From NCBI RefSeq assembly GCF_002234675.1, contig NC_019867.2:28385166-28449165 (forward strand): 64,000 nt of DNA, read 5' to 3'. Shown one piece after another: positions 23,913 to 35,900 of the stretch. The first letter of the stretch is position 1; each line of letters begins with the position of its first letter. The notes beneath the pieces are model-generated. The model was not told where the DNA came from. It ran no database searches and saw only the letters and a program-made list of their open reading frames with translations. A program made the translations under genes and the position numbers. Source of the DNA: Oryzias latipes (Eukaryota > Chordata > Actinopteri > Beloniformes > Adrianichthyidae).

Positions 23913-26900
23913 ATGTCCTCCACCTCCTCTTCATACTCCTCCTCAGGGGAGACCAGTCCGGAGGATGTGCCTCGGGGCGGGGGTACCATCCGAGTCTACC
24001 TCCCCAACAAACAGAGGACAGTGGTGAGGCGACTGCGCATGCACTGGTTCTAATGTGTTTAAAAACGTATCTGTAGCACATCTATGAACATTCATTCATC
24101 CACGTGGTTCTGCAGCAGAAACGGTTCTAAAAAGAGTCAGTTTTTTCAAGTTGAAGACGTTTAGCCTCTGATCCAAGAGACTTGCCTAACTCTGAACTCC
24201 TTTTCTGTTGTCGCTTTTAACATGAAAAACTGCATTTTTCTCTGATAATAGATGTGTGAATGTTTACAGTAGAGGCTAGAAACTGAAGCTAAAGCACCAA
24301 AGAAAATTAGGCATGCCGAAGAAAGATGATGAATGCAAAAACCTGCAAAATTGGTTGGAAATATGGCTAAAATGTTGAATTCAATGTTGAATTAATCTGA
24401 CAGATCTTTTTTTTTATGAATTTGTTCACTAAAAAATTGAAATGAGAGAAACGAGCCTAAAAAGGAAAACATGTTTTGATATTAAAAAACTATATAAATA
24501 CTGAAAAAAACAAAACATATAATCCTAGTTACCAAGGTAAATAGCAATGTATTATTAATACATGTAAGGGATAATGCCTGACAAAGTGTCCACTATCAAA
24601 AATTATCTGATGTGAACTGTTGCGTCAGACGGTTAGTTATCAATTGATTGGTTTGTTTTTAATGTATCTAGGTATGAATATAATTTAAAAAATACTTCTT
24701 ATGATCTATTTACCAGGTAAAAATCTGATCAAACTGTTCGTGTCTCGAAGCTCCTTCACAATTCATGCATAAAAACTAATTTTAACATAAGAAACAAACT
24801 TAAATGCTCACAACAAGCTGCTTTTAAAGGAAAGATTTCAATTAAAAGAAGCTGATGTTCTTTAAAGATTCTTAGTTTCAACCATTTCTCCAGCTTAAAG
24901 TTTGCTAAAGTTCTTTGCGCTGAAAGTTTTTCTGAGATATTTTTTACGTTTTCCCCAAAAATATTTATATTGATTCCCTTCACCCTGAGCCTGCTGATAC
25001 CAGAACAACAGTCATATCTGACGCTATGATGATTTCAAGTGTTAAACAGACTAAAGAGCCAAGAGGATCTTCATTGTAGTTTAAAAACAGCTTCCACTTG
25101 TCTTAATAACACACCCAAGACTGATAAATTGTTCTGCTTTTAATATTTTTTTGTGCTCACAAGCTGCACAGCGGGCATCAGGTGTCTCAGACGATCCCGC
25201 CGCCACCATCCTTCATGCTCCACACGCCAAAGATCCATCTCATGTTCCGCTGTGTTGTCATATCAGTGTTTGTGTCACATCACAACAGCAAACACACATG
25301 TTTGTGCCATCAGGTTCTTCCTGTTCCCTTCTGCTGCTGAAAAACCTAACCTTTCCAAACAAAAATTCCCAGCATGCAAAGGGGGTTTTTTCCTCTCCCT
25401 CTGACATGAAAGCGTCACAAAGTTCAGTTTGATATCTGCAGCTTAAAGCGTCTTTGGAATTCCGATGATTTTCACCTTTTACCTCTTTTTTTCCCAAGTG
25501 CGGGGTTTAGCTATCTGTAGCTGTTGAGAGGAAAAGCCACTGAAAACATTTGACAGCAGGTTTGCAGAGATTATCATAAAGTAATCCCTAAGAAAGAGGG
25601 CGCTCTCTAATGAAGGAGCTGCCAGAGCCCCGCCCCCTCACAGCTACCTCCATCAGAAGGTTATTTTCTGTGGATACCTTCAGAATGACTGTCTAGCTGC
25701 AGCATCTGAATGTGAGGAGGATTGCAGGTACCTGGCCTTGAGAACTGGTCTGAAGAGCAGAGTAGTCAAAGATGATGACATTGAGATCTTCAGGAACATG
25801 GCTTATAGTCCCATCTTTGACTCTGGTCAGTAGCCTCTGTGGATGGAGGCTGGTGCTGAACCACTTTGACTCTGGTTTAGGAGTGCGTCAGAACACAGGG
25901 GCATATAAGGCTACATACACACCTGGCAGGGAGGCAAAGTTCAACGATTGTGACAGCTGAAGTCCTGGTCTGTTTGAGCCGTTGTGGGAATCTGCCCCAT
26001 CTGCTTGTTTTGACCATCAGGTGTCTTTAAATGCCCACTCCAATGAAAATGGTCTTTTTTATGTTTTTAAAATGTTCTTGTGGCATTTTTCTGACGACGG
26101 ACGCAATATAAGATCTATATATATAATAATATAATATAAGACATCTAAGATAGCACAAGGGTTAACCTTTAATCACCAGTGAAGATCACAAATCATTGAA
26201 GAAAAAAGGTTCAGCGCACTGTCTAGTGGGTCTAGATGACCCAAATCCCAAGTGCCTAAGATAGCACAAGGGTTACAAAAATTAGCCTTAATTTTGGATT
26301 TCTGAGAATTTCTTTATTCCAATCATTATGAATCAGGAGCAGATGAATAATGCCTTTGGAAAAAGATTGTAGCAGTAATTTATTGACAGACAAATGGATC
26401 CATGAACGTCTTTGTTTTCCTCGCCAGAGCTGGAATCTGGCTCTAAACTGTACGACTGGATAGCTATAAACAAATGGATGACGGGAAGTAGGGGCAGGCT
26501 TGTACTGCACCAACAGTCGCTCAATGCAGATGGGAATCGTTTAATGAACTCTTTAGAAAATGACAGTTTTTTTTTTAAAATTTAGGCTGGAAACGACATA
26601 ATTACTATCAAAAGGCCAGTGGGAAGGCTTTTACAGTAGATCAAAAGATGATCAAAGGGAAACTTGAACTTTTCACCGCGGTGTGTGTCTGCAGGTCAAC
26701 GTCCGCCAAGGTCAGACTGTGTACGAGAGTCTGGATAAAGCTCTCAAAGTGCGAGGCCTCAGCCAAGACTGCTGCGCCGTGTTCCGCCTCCTGGAAGGGT
26801 AAGCCCCCCTATCTGCTGTATGCCCCCCTCACATCCTGATTGAAAACCACAGCACACACAGCAAGACTAGTTTAGGTTAACATAAACTCATCAAGGTGAT

Positions 26901-29900
26901 TTGGAACTGAAACGAGTAAAACATTTTTATGAAATGGACTCAACTGGATCTGTTTTGTTTTTAACCACTATATTTAGTTTTGTCTGCTTTAAAAACCTCC
27001 AGCTCACTTCAGTTTCATCGTTATAATTATTGTTTGAAAGCTCGTGCACAAAACTTTTTTCACCAAAAGTTCTTTATTTAAACCAAAGTTCTGATTTAGA
27101 CACCCAGATGGTGGAATCCATTCAAACATGCAGGTTTCTAAAACTGTGTGGTACAGACTTTAGTGCAGACCTCTCTTTATAAACATCCATCTGTGGGTAA
27201 ACGAATGTGTTTTTCCATCATCCAAGCTAATTTATTCATGAAGAGCCATATTCATGAGAAAGAGGAGATGAGTGGAGATAGAAGGTGGAGGGCGTCTCAA
27301 AGGGGAAGATGATCAGAAACAAAAAAGATGTATACTGATTTGATTTTTGTCAGTTGGCGGTTAGCACATGTCATGCATCAGCTGCCCCTGTTTCACAGCA
27401 GCTGTGCAGTTTATGCAGCAGTTGCATCGTTTTCACGGTAGTGTTGCATGTCATGCAGCATCTGCACAGGTTATGCTCTCGAGTCTCATCCACGTTTCAA
27501 ATTTAGCAAGTCACAAGCTTTATCTTACAGGTATGCTCTGTTTTTAATTCTTAAGGCCTGTACAAAATAGTATTATACGGTAGCCGTTTATTAATTTAAT
27601 CTTGATGGATCTAAACCATAATCATCAACCAAAACCTCATGTTGCAGCGATGACAAACTAAAATAAGTAATACTTTGTAATATTTGCTAATGGAAGTCAC
27701 GTCCTCTGATAATAAGTGCACTTAAAGTTTAATTTTTACAGTTTCACCTGTGCAGAAACATCCAGTGCTCCACAAAGTGTCCTGGAGTCTAAGCTTCACT
27801 GACGATTGCTTTCTGCTGCTAGTTTGCACTCGACAATCTTAGTTAAATCCATCTGAGCCTCCGTCCAGCTGTGCAAAAACTCTTTACATCTCCACGTCTT
27901 CATGTTTCTCTTTTCCTCCTCTTCCTCGTTGCTCCAGTCGTAAGAGACTGACTGACTGGAACACAGACATCACTCCTTTGGTTGGAGAGGAGCTGCTAGT
28001 GGAGGTTCTGGACGACATTCCTCTCACCATGCACAACTTTGTGAGTGTCTGGAAGCGCACAGCATCCCATAAAAATCTTTGAACTGACTGAGGTTTTCTA
28101 TGCATTTTTGTCTCAGTCTTCCTAGGGGACGTAATTAATGTCTTGATGGCTTTTTGTCTTCTTAGGTACGGAAAACGTTTTTCAAGCTGGCCTACTGTGA
28201 TTTCTGCCACAAGTTTCTTTTTAATGGCTTCAGATGTCAGACATGTGGCTACAAGTTTCACCAGCACTGCAGCAGCAAGGTCCCCACCGTGTGTCTGGAC
28301 ATGGACACGGTGAGCAAGCGGTGAGTCGGACTTCCCTTCTTCTTCTTGATCACATGAAGCAACGAGAGCAGCAGATGCAGCAGACCAACACCGACAAGGA
28401 AACATCCACAACATGTCAAAATAAAACGATAAAGAAAAAGGCGAATGAACCCAAATAAAATCCAAATTTGAGGTTTGGCATCACAATCTTCATGTTTCAT
28501 CCAAATGCTGATGTTTTCTGCTCAGAAACGGAAAGTCTTCAAGAACCAGTTTATTTTAAATATTAGAATATAGCACCATTTATTTTGCAACATTTTGCTT
28601 TGTTTTTTGATCAATTTTGTGCAAGAACTCACTGACCTGTTGACATATTTATTGTTGTGCAGATTGTGTGAAATACATGGGGAAGTCATCGTCAGTGTTT
28701 GTTTGTGTTTGTGTCATTTTGATGCATATCATGTTAGTAAATCTAGATTTCAGAACTTTTGATATTATTCCATCCTGCTCGTGCAGGTTTGTTCTGCATG
28801 GACATAGTTTCTACATTCCACTCCAGGTTTGAACAGCAGCCAAAGCAGAGTCTCCTCTTCTTTTCCTTGGATTTAGCTCAATCTGGGTCAGGGCTCCAGA
28901 CTGCGAGCAATTGGTCGCATTTTGCGACCAAAATTTGAGAGTGTGCGACTGAATTTTACATCCAGTCGCACATGTGCGACCAGTAAATTTGCCTCCCCCA
29001 CCATTCGTATTTTTTTATACATTAAACGTGGAAGGGGCACGTCAATGATCAATGAAATAATCAATGAGACGCGAGCGCACACGCACGCAGGCAGACACAC
29101 ACACTCGCGCACATACTCATGAAACGCGAGCACACACTCGCGTGATGCCTGTGTGTGAGGCGGCCACTGCGTGTGAGAAGAATAGGTAAAGTCACTGAGT
29201 GGTTAAAATGCGTGTAGGGGGAGGGGCCTAGAGCTGACCAACCAATCACAGTGGGGTATATGACTCTTGGGGGCGTGACAATGACAGGGTTTTGCAAGCA
29301 GGAAACCTGACAGCCCCCTCCCCGGACCACATTAAGGAGTTCTTTACTTTCCTTTCTAGAACGTATTTATTCGCTCGTAATTTTCTAAATACATGCAGTC
29401 CGTGCTGAACTTTTCTCTGGGTCACACAGACCCGGAGGAAGGTTTAGGTTTTGGTTACAGTTACGGCGGCGCATCATACGGGTTACGGCAGCACACCGCA
29501 CCGCTCCCGCGGGAGTCGGGTCAGCTGAGGAAGATAAATGTCCCACACCTACATGCGTGACAGCTAACGGGGCTTGAACTTTAAACACGCTCGAGCAAAA
29601 ACAACACTAGTTTTAGACTCACTGAAAATACGTGGGGAAAATGCAACGATAGACGTGTTTGAGATGAACCGGCACCTCGCCTGGATCGTTTGGGGGGGGG
29701 CTGTGAGATGAAAGCGAATCTGCAGCAAGACTGAAGGAGAACAGGAAATCGGAATTGTCCTTAACATTCAATTTAGATTTAATATTCTTCTCCCCCTTAG
29801 TATGATCTGTGTTATTATATATTTTATGATTATTTTAATGTTTTGTGATGTATGTAGCCTTTTTTAATGAATTGGTATTTTAAATCATTTTAATTAATCA

Positions 29901-32900
29901 CTCCACTACAAAAACCATCAGGTAACATGTCCCATAATGCATTGTTTTGTAGCCTGTACGGCAGCTTTCAGTCAGTTCAGTTTCCAGCTGTGTCCGGGTA
30001 GGTTTGCCCCTTGCTCCCACCCCTTTCTCGCGATATTTTTGTGATGATTGACAGTTAATGTTGGAGCAAAAACAAAAATATACGTCTCACACCAGGTGAT
30101 CTGTGCAGCGTTGAGTTCACCTGGGTGATCTCAAACACACTTGTTGTGCATCTTGGCTGCACCTATTTGGTGTCACAAAGATGAATTTCCATCCATTTTC
30201 TTTACTATTTGTACTGTCATGACAGCGATAGTGCTGTCAGTTTACCTGTTGTTGCATTTTCAAAAGTGCAGAATAAAATGTGACACTGAATTAGAAACAG
30301 CACATTGTAATTTCTGCATCTATTATTAAAGTATTAATTAGTAATACAGTGGAAATTAGTAGATTTGGTTAGCATGTTGATTTACGGTATGCGCCCCTAA
30401 ATTTTCTGGTTGTGCCCCTAAAATTTTCAGTTAGGGGCCACTGTGCTCCTAGTGAAAAAAGTTAGTCTGGAGCCCTGTGGGTGATGGTTGACTTCCGGGT
30501 AGGGCATGATGGTGCCTGTGCCGGCTTTGCCGCTGCTCTGCCTCACTCAAGTTGTTTTTCTTAGCTGGTTCTTGCCACTTACATCCTTCATATGAATCCC
30601 CTGGCTCTTCTGTAATAACGTAAGATCGAAGATCTTTACTTTGGATTCAGGTGATTTTGAGAAATCCCTTTGACCCTTGGGAGGACTGCAGACAAACTTT
30701 ACCAACCCCATCTGTATGGCCTCCCTCCCCGCCTGAATGTTGACTTCTCCGTGCAGCCTGGTGGTCTGATGATCGTTGGAAATGATCCAGGAGAAGAGGC
30801 TGCAGAGCTGCTTTAAGAGCGGAAAGCCATGTTGCTCTTAGGAACGTGGGTTTTTGCTTCAGTCGCTGTAATGGCACCACATTGGCTGCGGCGGGTTTCC
30901 CTCCAGGATGCAGCCCCTGCCCCCCCCCCCACACACACACACACACATGCACACACTTGTACTGACTGTTAAACTGATCTTTTCCTTCTGTGGAATTCCA
31001 GCTGATCAAAATACGTTTTGATATGTTTTATTCTGTTTTGATGCAGTTTTTAACCTGTGTCATTTAGCACTTTATGTTTTTTGTCTTTTTTTAAATAAAG
31101 TTAGCTTTCTTGCTTTCTCAGGTGTGACTCCAACTCCTGCACAGAGGACTTTCCTGTGATAGTACTGCCAGAAAGTTCTCCATCTCAGAGAAATTTAGCC
31201 TTAACCCCAGAGCCTTCTGGGTAAGCCGCCCCAATACATCCAAAAATGCTTTATTTAGAAATAAAAGCACGCTCGAGTTTCTAACCTTCCTACTGGCCGG
31301 CCTCTCTCAGAATGGACCTCCTGTCTCCACCCTCGACCTTCCACTTTCCCGTATCAGGAGGAGAAGGTCAGTCTCTGCAGAGGCACCGCTCCACATCCAC
31401 CCCCAACGTCCACATGGTCAGCACGGTGGACCTCGCCAGTGTCAGCATCATTGAGGTCAGGCTGACCGCCGATGTTCTGAGTTCATTTGATGTGGTTACT
31501 GAATGTGGATGGTAACTGTCTCTCCTGTTTTAGGAAGCACTGAAGTTCAACACAATAGGTAAAACTCCTCCATAGATCCCTGGGATTTCATTCCCTTAAC
31601 TACGTTCTTACTTGAGGTGATCTGGCTCTTGTTTTTTGTAGGTCCCGAACCCTCACCCAAACCCTCCACCAGTCCGCCCTCTTTTCTTGGTTCTCCTGGG
31701 AAAAAGCCTCCGAAATCCCCCTCCGAACACAAAGAGCGCAAACCTTCCTCGTCTGATGACAAGAAAAAGGTGGTAGGTGGTCTTCAGCTTCTTAAGGATG
31801 TTGTACAGTCGCTTACTTACTTTGCACTAAAGCAGCAAAAAATGCATAATAAAGAAGAAAAAATCACATAGAAGTCGCACTTGTGGGAGAAATAACAATA
31901 TTTTAACAAAATATGGGAACAAGAGCAGACATTTCATCTTGAAAGGCAAATTAAAATAACACAAGAGATGACAATAATTGTGAATATAAGCATGCTTTAC
32001 TAGCATAACCTTATTCATGAAACACAGGAGGACTCTAGTCTATTAGCACAACATTTGAACAATTATTCAGACAATCAAATAGAACATGCTAACAAGTTAA
32101 TCAAATCACTTAATCTGTTGAATTCTTCATCCTCTTTGTCACTTTGGAACAATTCTGCCAAACCCGGTATAATACTGATGCACACACTTACCGTGTCCTC
32201 TAGTGGTTGTTGCTGCTATTATTTATTTTTAAATCACTTCGAAGTGGCACCATCCGTCTAACTATGTAGCTTAAAAACGCTACTTATACACCGAAAAATA
32301 CAGTAACTTTGTGATGCTGCAGCATCGAGGCAACAGGGACTCCAGTTACTACTGGGAGGTCCACTCTCGAGAAGTCCAGATCCAGAAGAGGATAGGCACC
32401 GGCTCCTTCGGGACAGTCTACAAGGGAAAGTGGCACGGCGACGTGGCCATCAAGATCCTGAAAGTGAAGGAGCCGACACCTGAGCAGCTGCAGGCCTTCA
32501 AAAATGAAATGCAGGTTCTACGGTGAGCAGCTCCGACACTCCTTCACCACAACAGATGAAGGAAAATCAACGTTGTCCTCACAATGAGCGTTGTTTTTAC
32601 CTCTGACCGTGTCTCTCCCCCGCAGGAAAACTCGCCATGTCAACATCCTGCTGTTCATGGGATACATGACCAAGCCCAACTTCGCCATCATCACGCAGTG
32701 GTGTGAGGGCAGCAGCCTCTACCGCCACCTCCACGTGTCGGAAACCAAGTTTGACACCATGAGGCGCATTGACGTGGCCCGACAGACGGCGCAGGGCATG
32801 GAGTAAGAACCACTGTCACGTGAACACGCTGGGTCGAGCTGTCTGAGCTGCACATGCATTTCTGTTCCAGATTTTTGACTTTCTGTCCTTTTGTGTCCCA

Positions 32901-35900
32901 CTGCAGTTATCTCCACGCCAAGAACATCATTCACCGAGACCTGAAGTCAAACAGTATCCCTTTCTGGTTCATTGGGTCTTTACATTTGGGTGTATGGAGG
33001 GCTTTTATGTGAAACACTCAGGAACTGGAGCAGAGTTGAAAAGCAGCTGCCAGTCGGCTGTGTTCTCACGAACGTTTGCTCTGTTGAAGCTTTTCCTGAG
33101 CTCCGCTGCAGACATTTTTCTCCACGAGGGCTGGACCGTAAAAATAGGAGACTTTGGTTTGGCCACGGTGAAGGCTCGATGGAGCGGCTCTCAGCAGGTG
33201 GAGCAGCCCAGTGGATCCATTCTGTGGATGGTGAGCTTGTTTCACGGCCATGAAGGCATGAACAGCGGATTTTAGCAGGACCCATCCTACCTTTGGTTCT
33301 GTGTCCTGGTTCATTGCCTTCACAATGTCTGCTGATGTTCCGCCTAACGCCTCTGTTTACGGCTTGTGTTCCTGTCAGGCTCCTGAAGTGATCCGAATGC
33401 AGGACAACAACCCGTACACGTTCCAGTCGGATGTGTATGCGTACGGCGTGGTGCTGTTTGAGCTCATGTCGGGAACGCTGCCTTACTCCAACATAAACAA
33501 CAGAGACCAGGTGGGAACCTGCACATTCCTGCCTGCTGTCAGCTCTTCAGGCACACGCGATCGATTAAAACACTGTTTGCTACTGAGGTTATCATTAAAT
33601 CCTTTCTGTGAACAGATTCACACCTTTAGGCCAAACCTATTGTCATAAAAACGCTGTATTTTTTTTTTTGCGGTTATGCGTACATTCTCGCGCTCCTACA
33701 TGGTGTTTCCTCTCTGAGACGTTTTCTCCGTCCACCTTCCCAGATCATCTTCATGGTGGGACGTGGGTACTTGTCTCCTGACCTCAGTAAGCTCTACAGC
33801 ACATCACCCAAGTCCATGAAAAGGCTCATCGTCGACTGCTTGAAGTTCAAGAGAGATGAGAGGCCTCTGTTTCCTCAGGTGAGAGCTGCACTGGTGGCTG
33901 GAGGAGAAACACACTCAGCTGCACGTCTATTGAACTTAGCAGTTTAAGGGTCCCGGACGAACCATAACGTGGGGCCCTCTGCAGCCGTTGGATGAATCAT
34001 TGTTAAAAAATGATAAAGTAGCTAAACGTCCGGCGAATAACTTCTTCACTGGTCTAACTTTTAAATGGCTTCAATGCCAGAAATCCGACTGTTTTGATAG
34101 ACATCTGTCGTGAAAAACCTGGAACAGAAAAATGAAATCTTCTGTAAAGTTTAGGAAGTCATGAAACTTTGATATTTTGGATCCAAAAAACATAAATAAA
34201 ATAGTTTAACATGAGTTGAATTTAAATTGCAGCCAAAGTTCAACCTCACTCTATTGGTGATGGGAGTTTACGTTGCCGTAAAGCAGTTTGTTGTCGTCGG
34301 TTCAGTGTGTGGCGCTTTCAGCTTTCTGTTGTGAAATGCTACAAAATGCCGGCAATTGTAACTTTACCAATGAGTGGCTTTTCAAGGAGAGGTGTCAGCT
34401 GTGGCCACAGAAAGACCCTGAAACACATTTGGCACCAGAAACGTGCAAAATGCAGACTTTGCTTCAAGTCCTTCGACATCAGCATGACATCAGCATGACA
34501 GAGGCCGGGCTGGTGAGCGTCATGAAAGGGCCAAACACGCTGGGCTCTAACCTCACGTGTTCATGAAACCAGAAGATGAGCTGCAATTAGAAGTAGAAAA
34601 GCCACAATATGTCCGTGTCGTAGACATGTTCCATTTCATGTGTTTGTCAGGAAATCACCCGCCTGGTTTGCTCTTTCTACTGACTTTATCCACAAACATT
34701 ACAGAGTAAAACGTTGGGGAAGTATTAAACATTGACTAGTATGAGCAGTTTTATTGATATTGTTCATGAGTCAATCCTGACAACAATATCTGTTACAAAG
34801 CTGCAACGTCTTTGGGTGACTTTGTCAATTGCGTCATAATCTTATTCTGATTTTTGCTATAATTAATTTAGAATTTGCTTTGTTTTTTGTAAAACTACAA
34901 CAGTTGTAGTCCTAAAGCGAGGAGATCAGGACGCATCTAAAACTTGCATTACTCAAACACGCTGGTTCACTCGGAGAGAGAGGAATGATATAAACGGATT
35001 TCTGTGGAGTTTGTTTGAACAATAAACTGTAATGAGTTGTTGTGATGATTTTGAGGTGATTTATGGTGAGTTACTGAGAAACTGCTATTGTTTGTCTGGG
35101 GTGTTTTCCTGTACTTGATTGACGTTCCTGCCTTCCCTCTGCAGCTTCGCATTAAGGCAAATTCCGGCTGTAACTCGTTTTCTGCATCACCACAGACAAA
35201 AATAAACAGTACAAACCAGTCAATAGAACTACTTCCAACGTTTTACTCTGTAATGTTGGCGGATAAAGTCAGTAGGAAGAATAAAATAGTGATACGGTGA
35301 TGAGCACATAAACAAAACGGATCATGTCTATGACACGCACACTATGGCTTTTCTTCTTTTTTGAATTCCTTTGAATTTGTTCTTTTCCTGTTTTGTCTTC
35401 CTGCACTTTTGGAAGTGTGGCAACAAATTTCTTCTTTCCTTCTTCCCTAAACTACACTTCATCTTACTACTTTTTTTGTAAATCTCCTTCAAAGAGTCTC
35501 TTTCTGCTCCTCAACTTGCTGTTGATGGAATAGTCCATTCCTGCAGAGAGACGGGGAGGAGACAACACTTTTACACGAGCAGGCTTATGCCACATCAGTG
35601 ATTTGAGTTTTTTTTACGACAGAGTTGAATATTAAAGGGTGTGGAAATTATTTTAGACATTTTTTTATTCAGTGTTTAGCCGAAGGGCAATCGGGAGCCA
35701 GTTTAGCTCGTGCTGGTTTGCGGCACCTTCCGTCCGTGACACCAGGGTTCGAATCCGGGCTGCTCCCTATTCCCTTCTCTGCTTCTGTGCCGGTCCCAAG
35801 CCTGGATAAATTGAGAGGGTTGCGTCAGGAAGGGCATCCGGCGTAAAACATTGCCAAGCTAACCATGCGACTCTTCCTCGAAAGAGAGGTTGTTTCGCTG

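Noticed and set aside
28960-29160. Short repeated GTCGCA/CACACGC words suggesting a CRISPR-like array
   Set aside because: Spacing is irregular and they lie at the subterminal region of a hAT element; a CRISPR array is not expected in a vertebrate.
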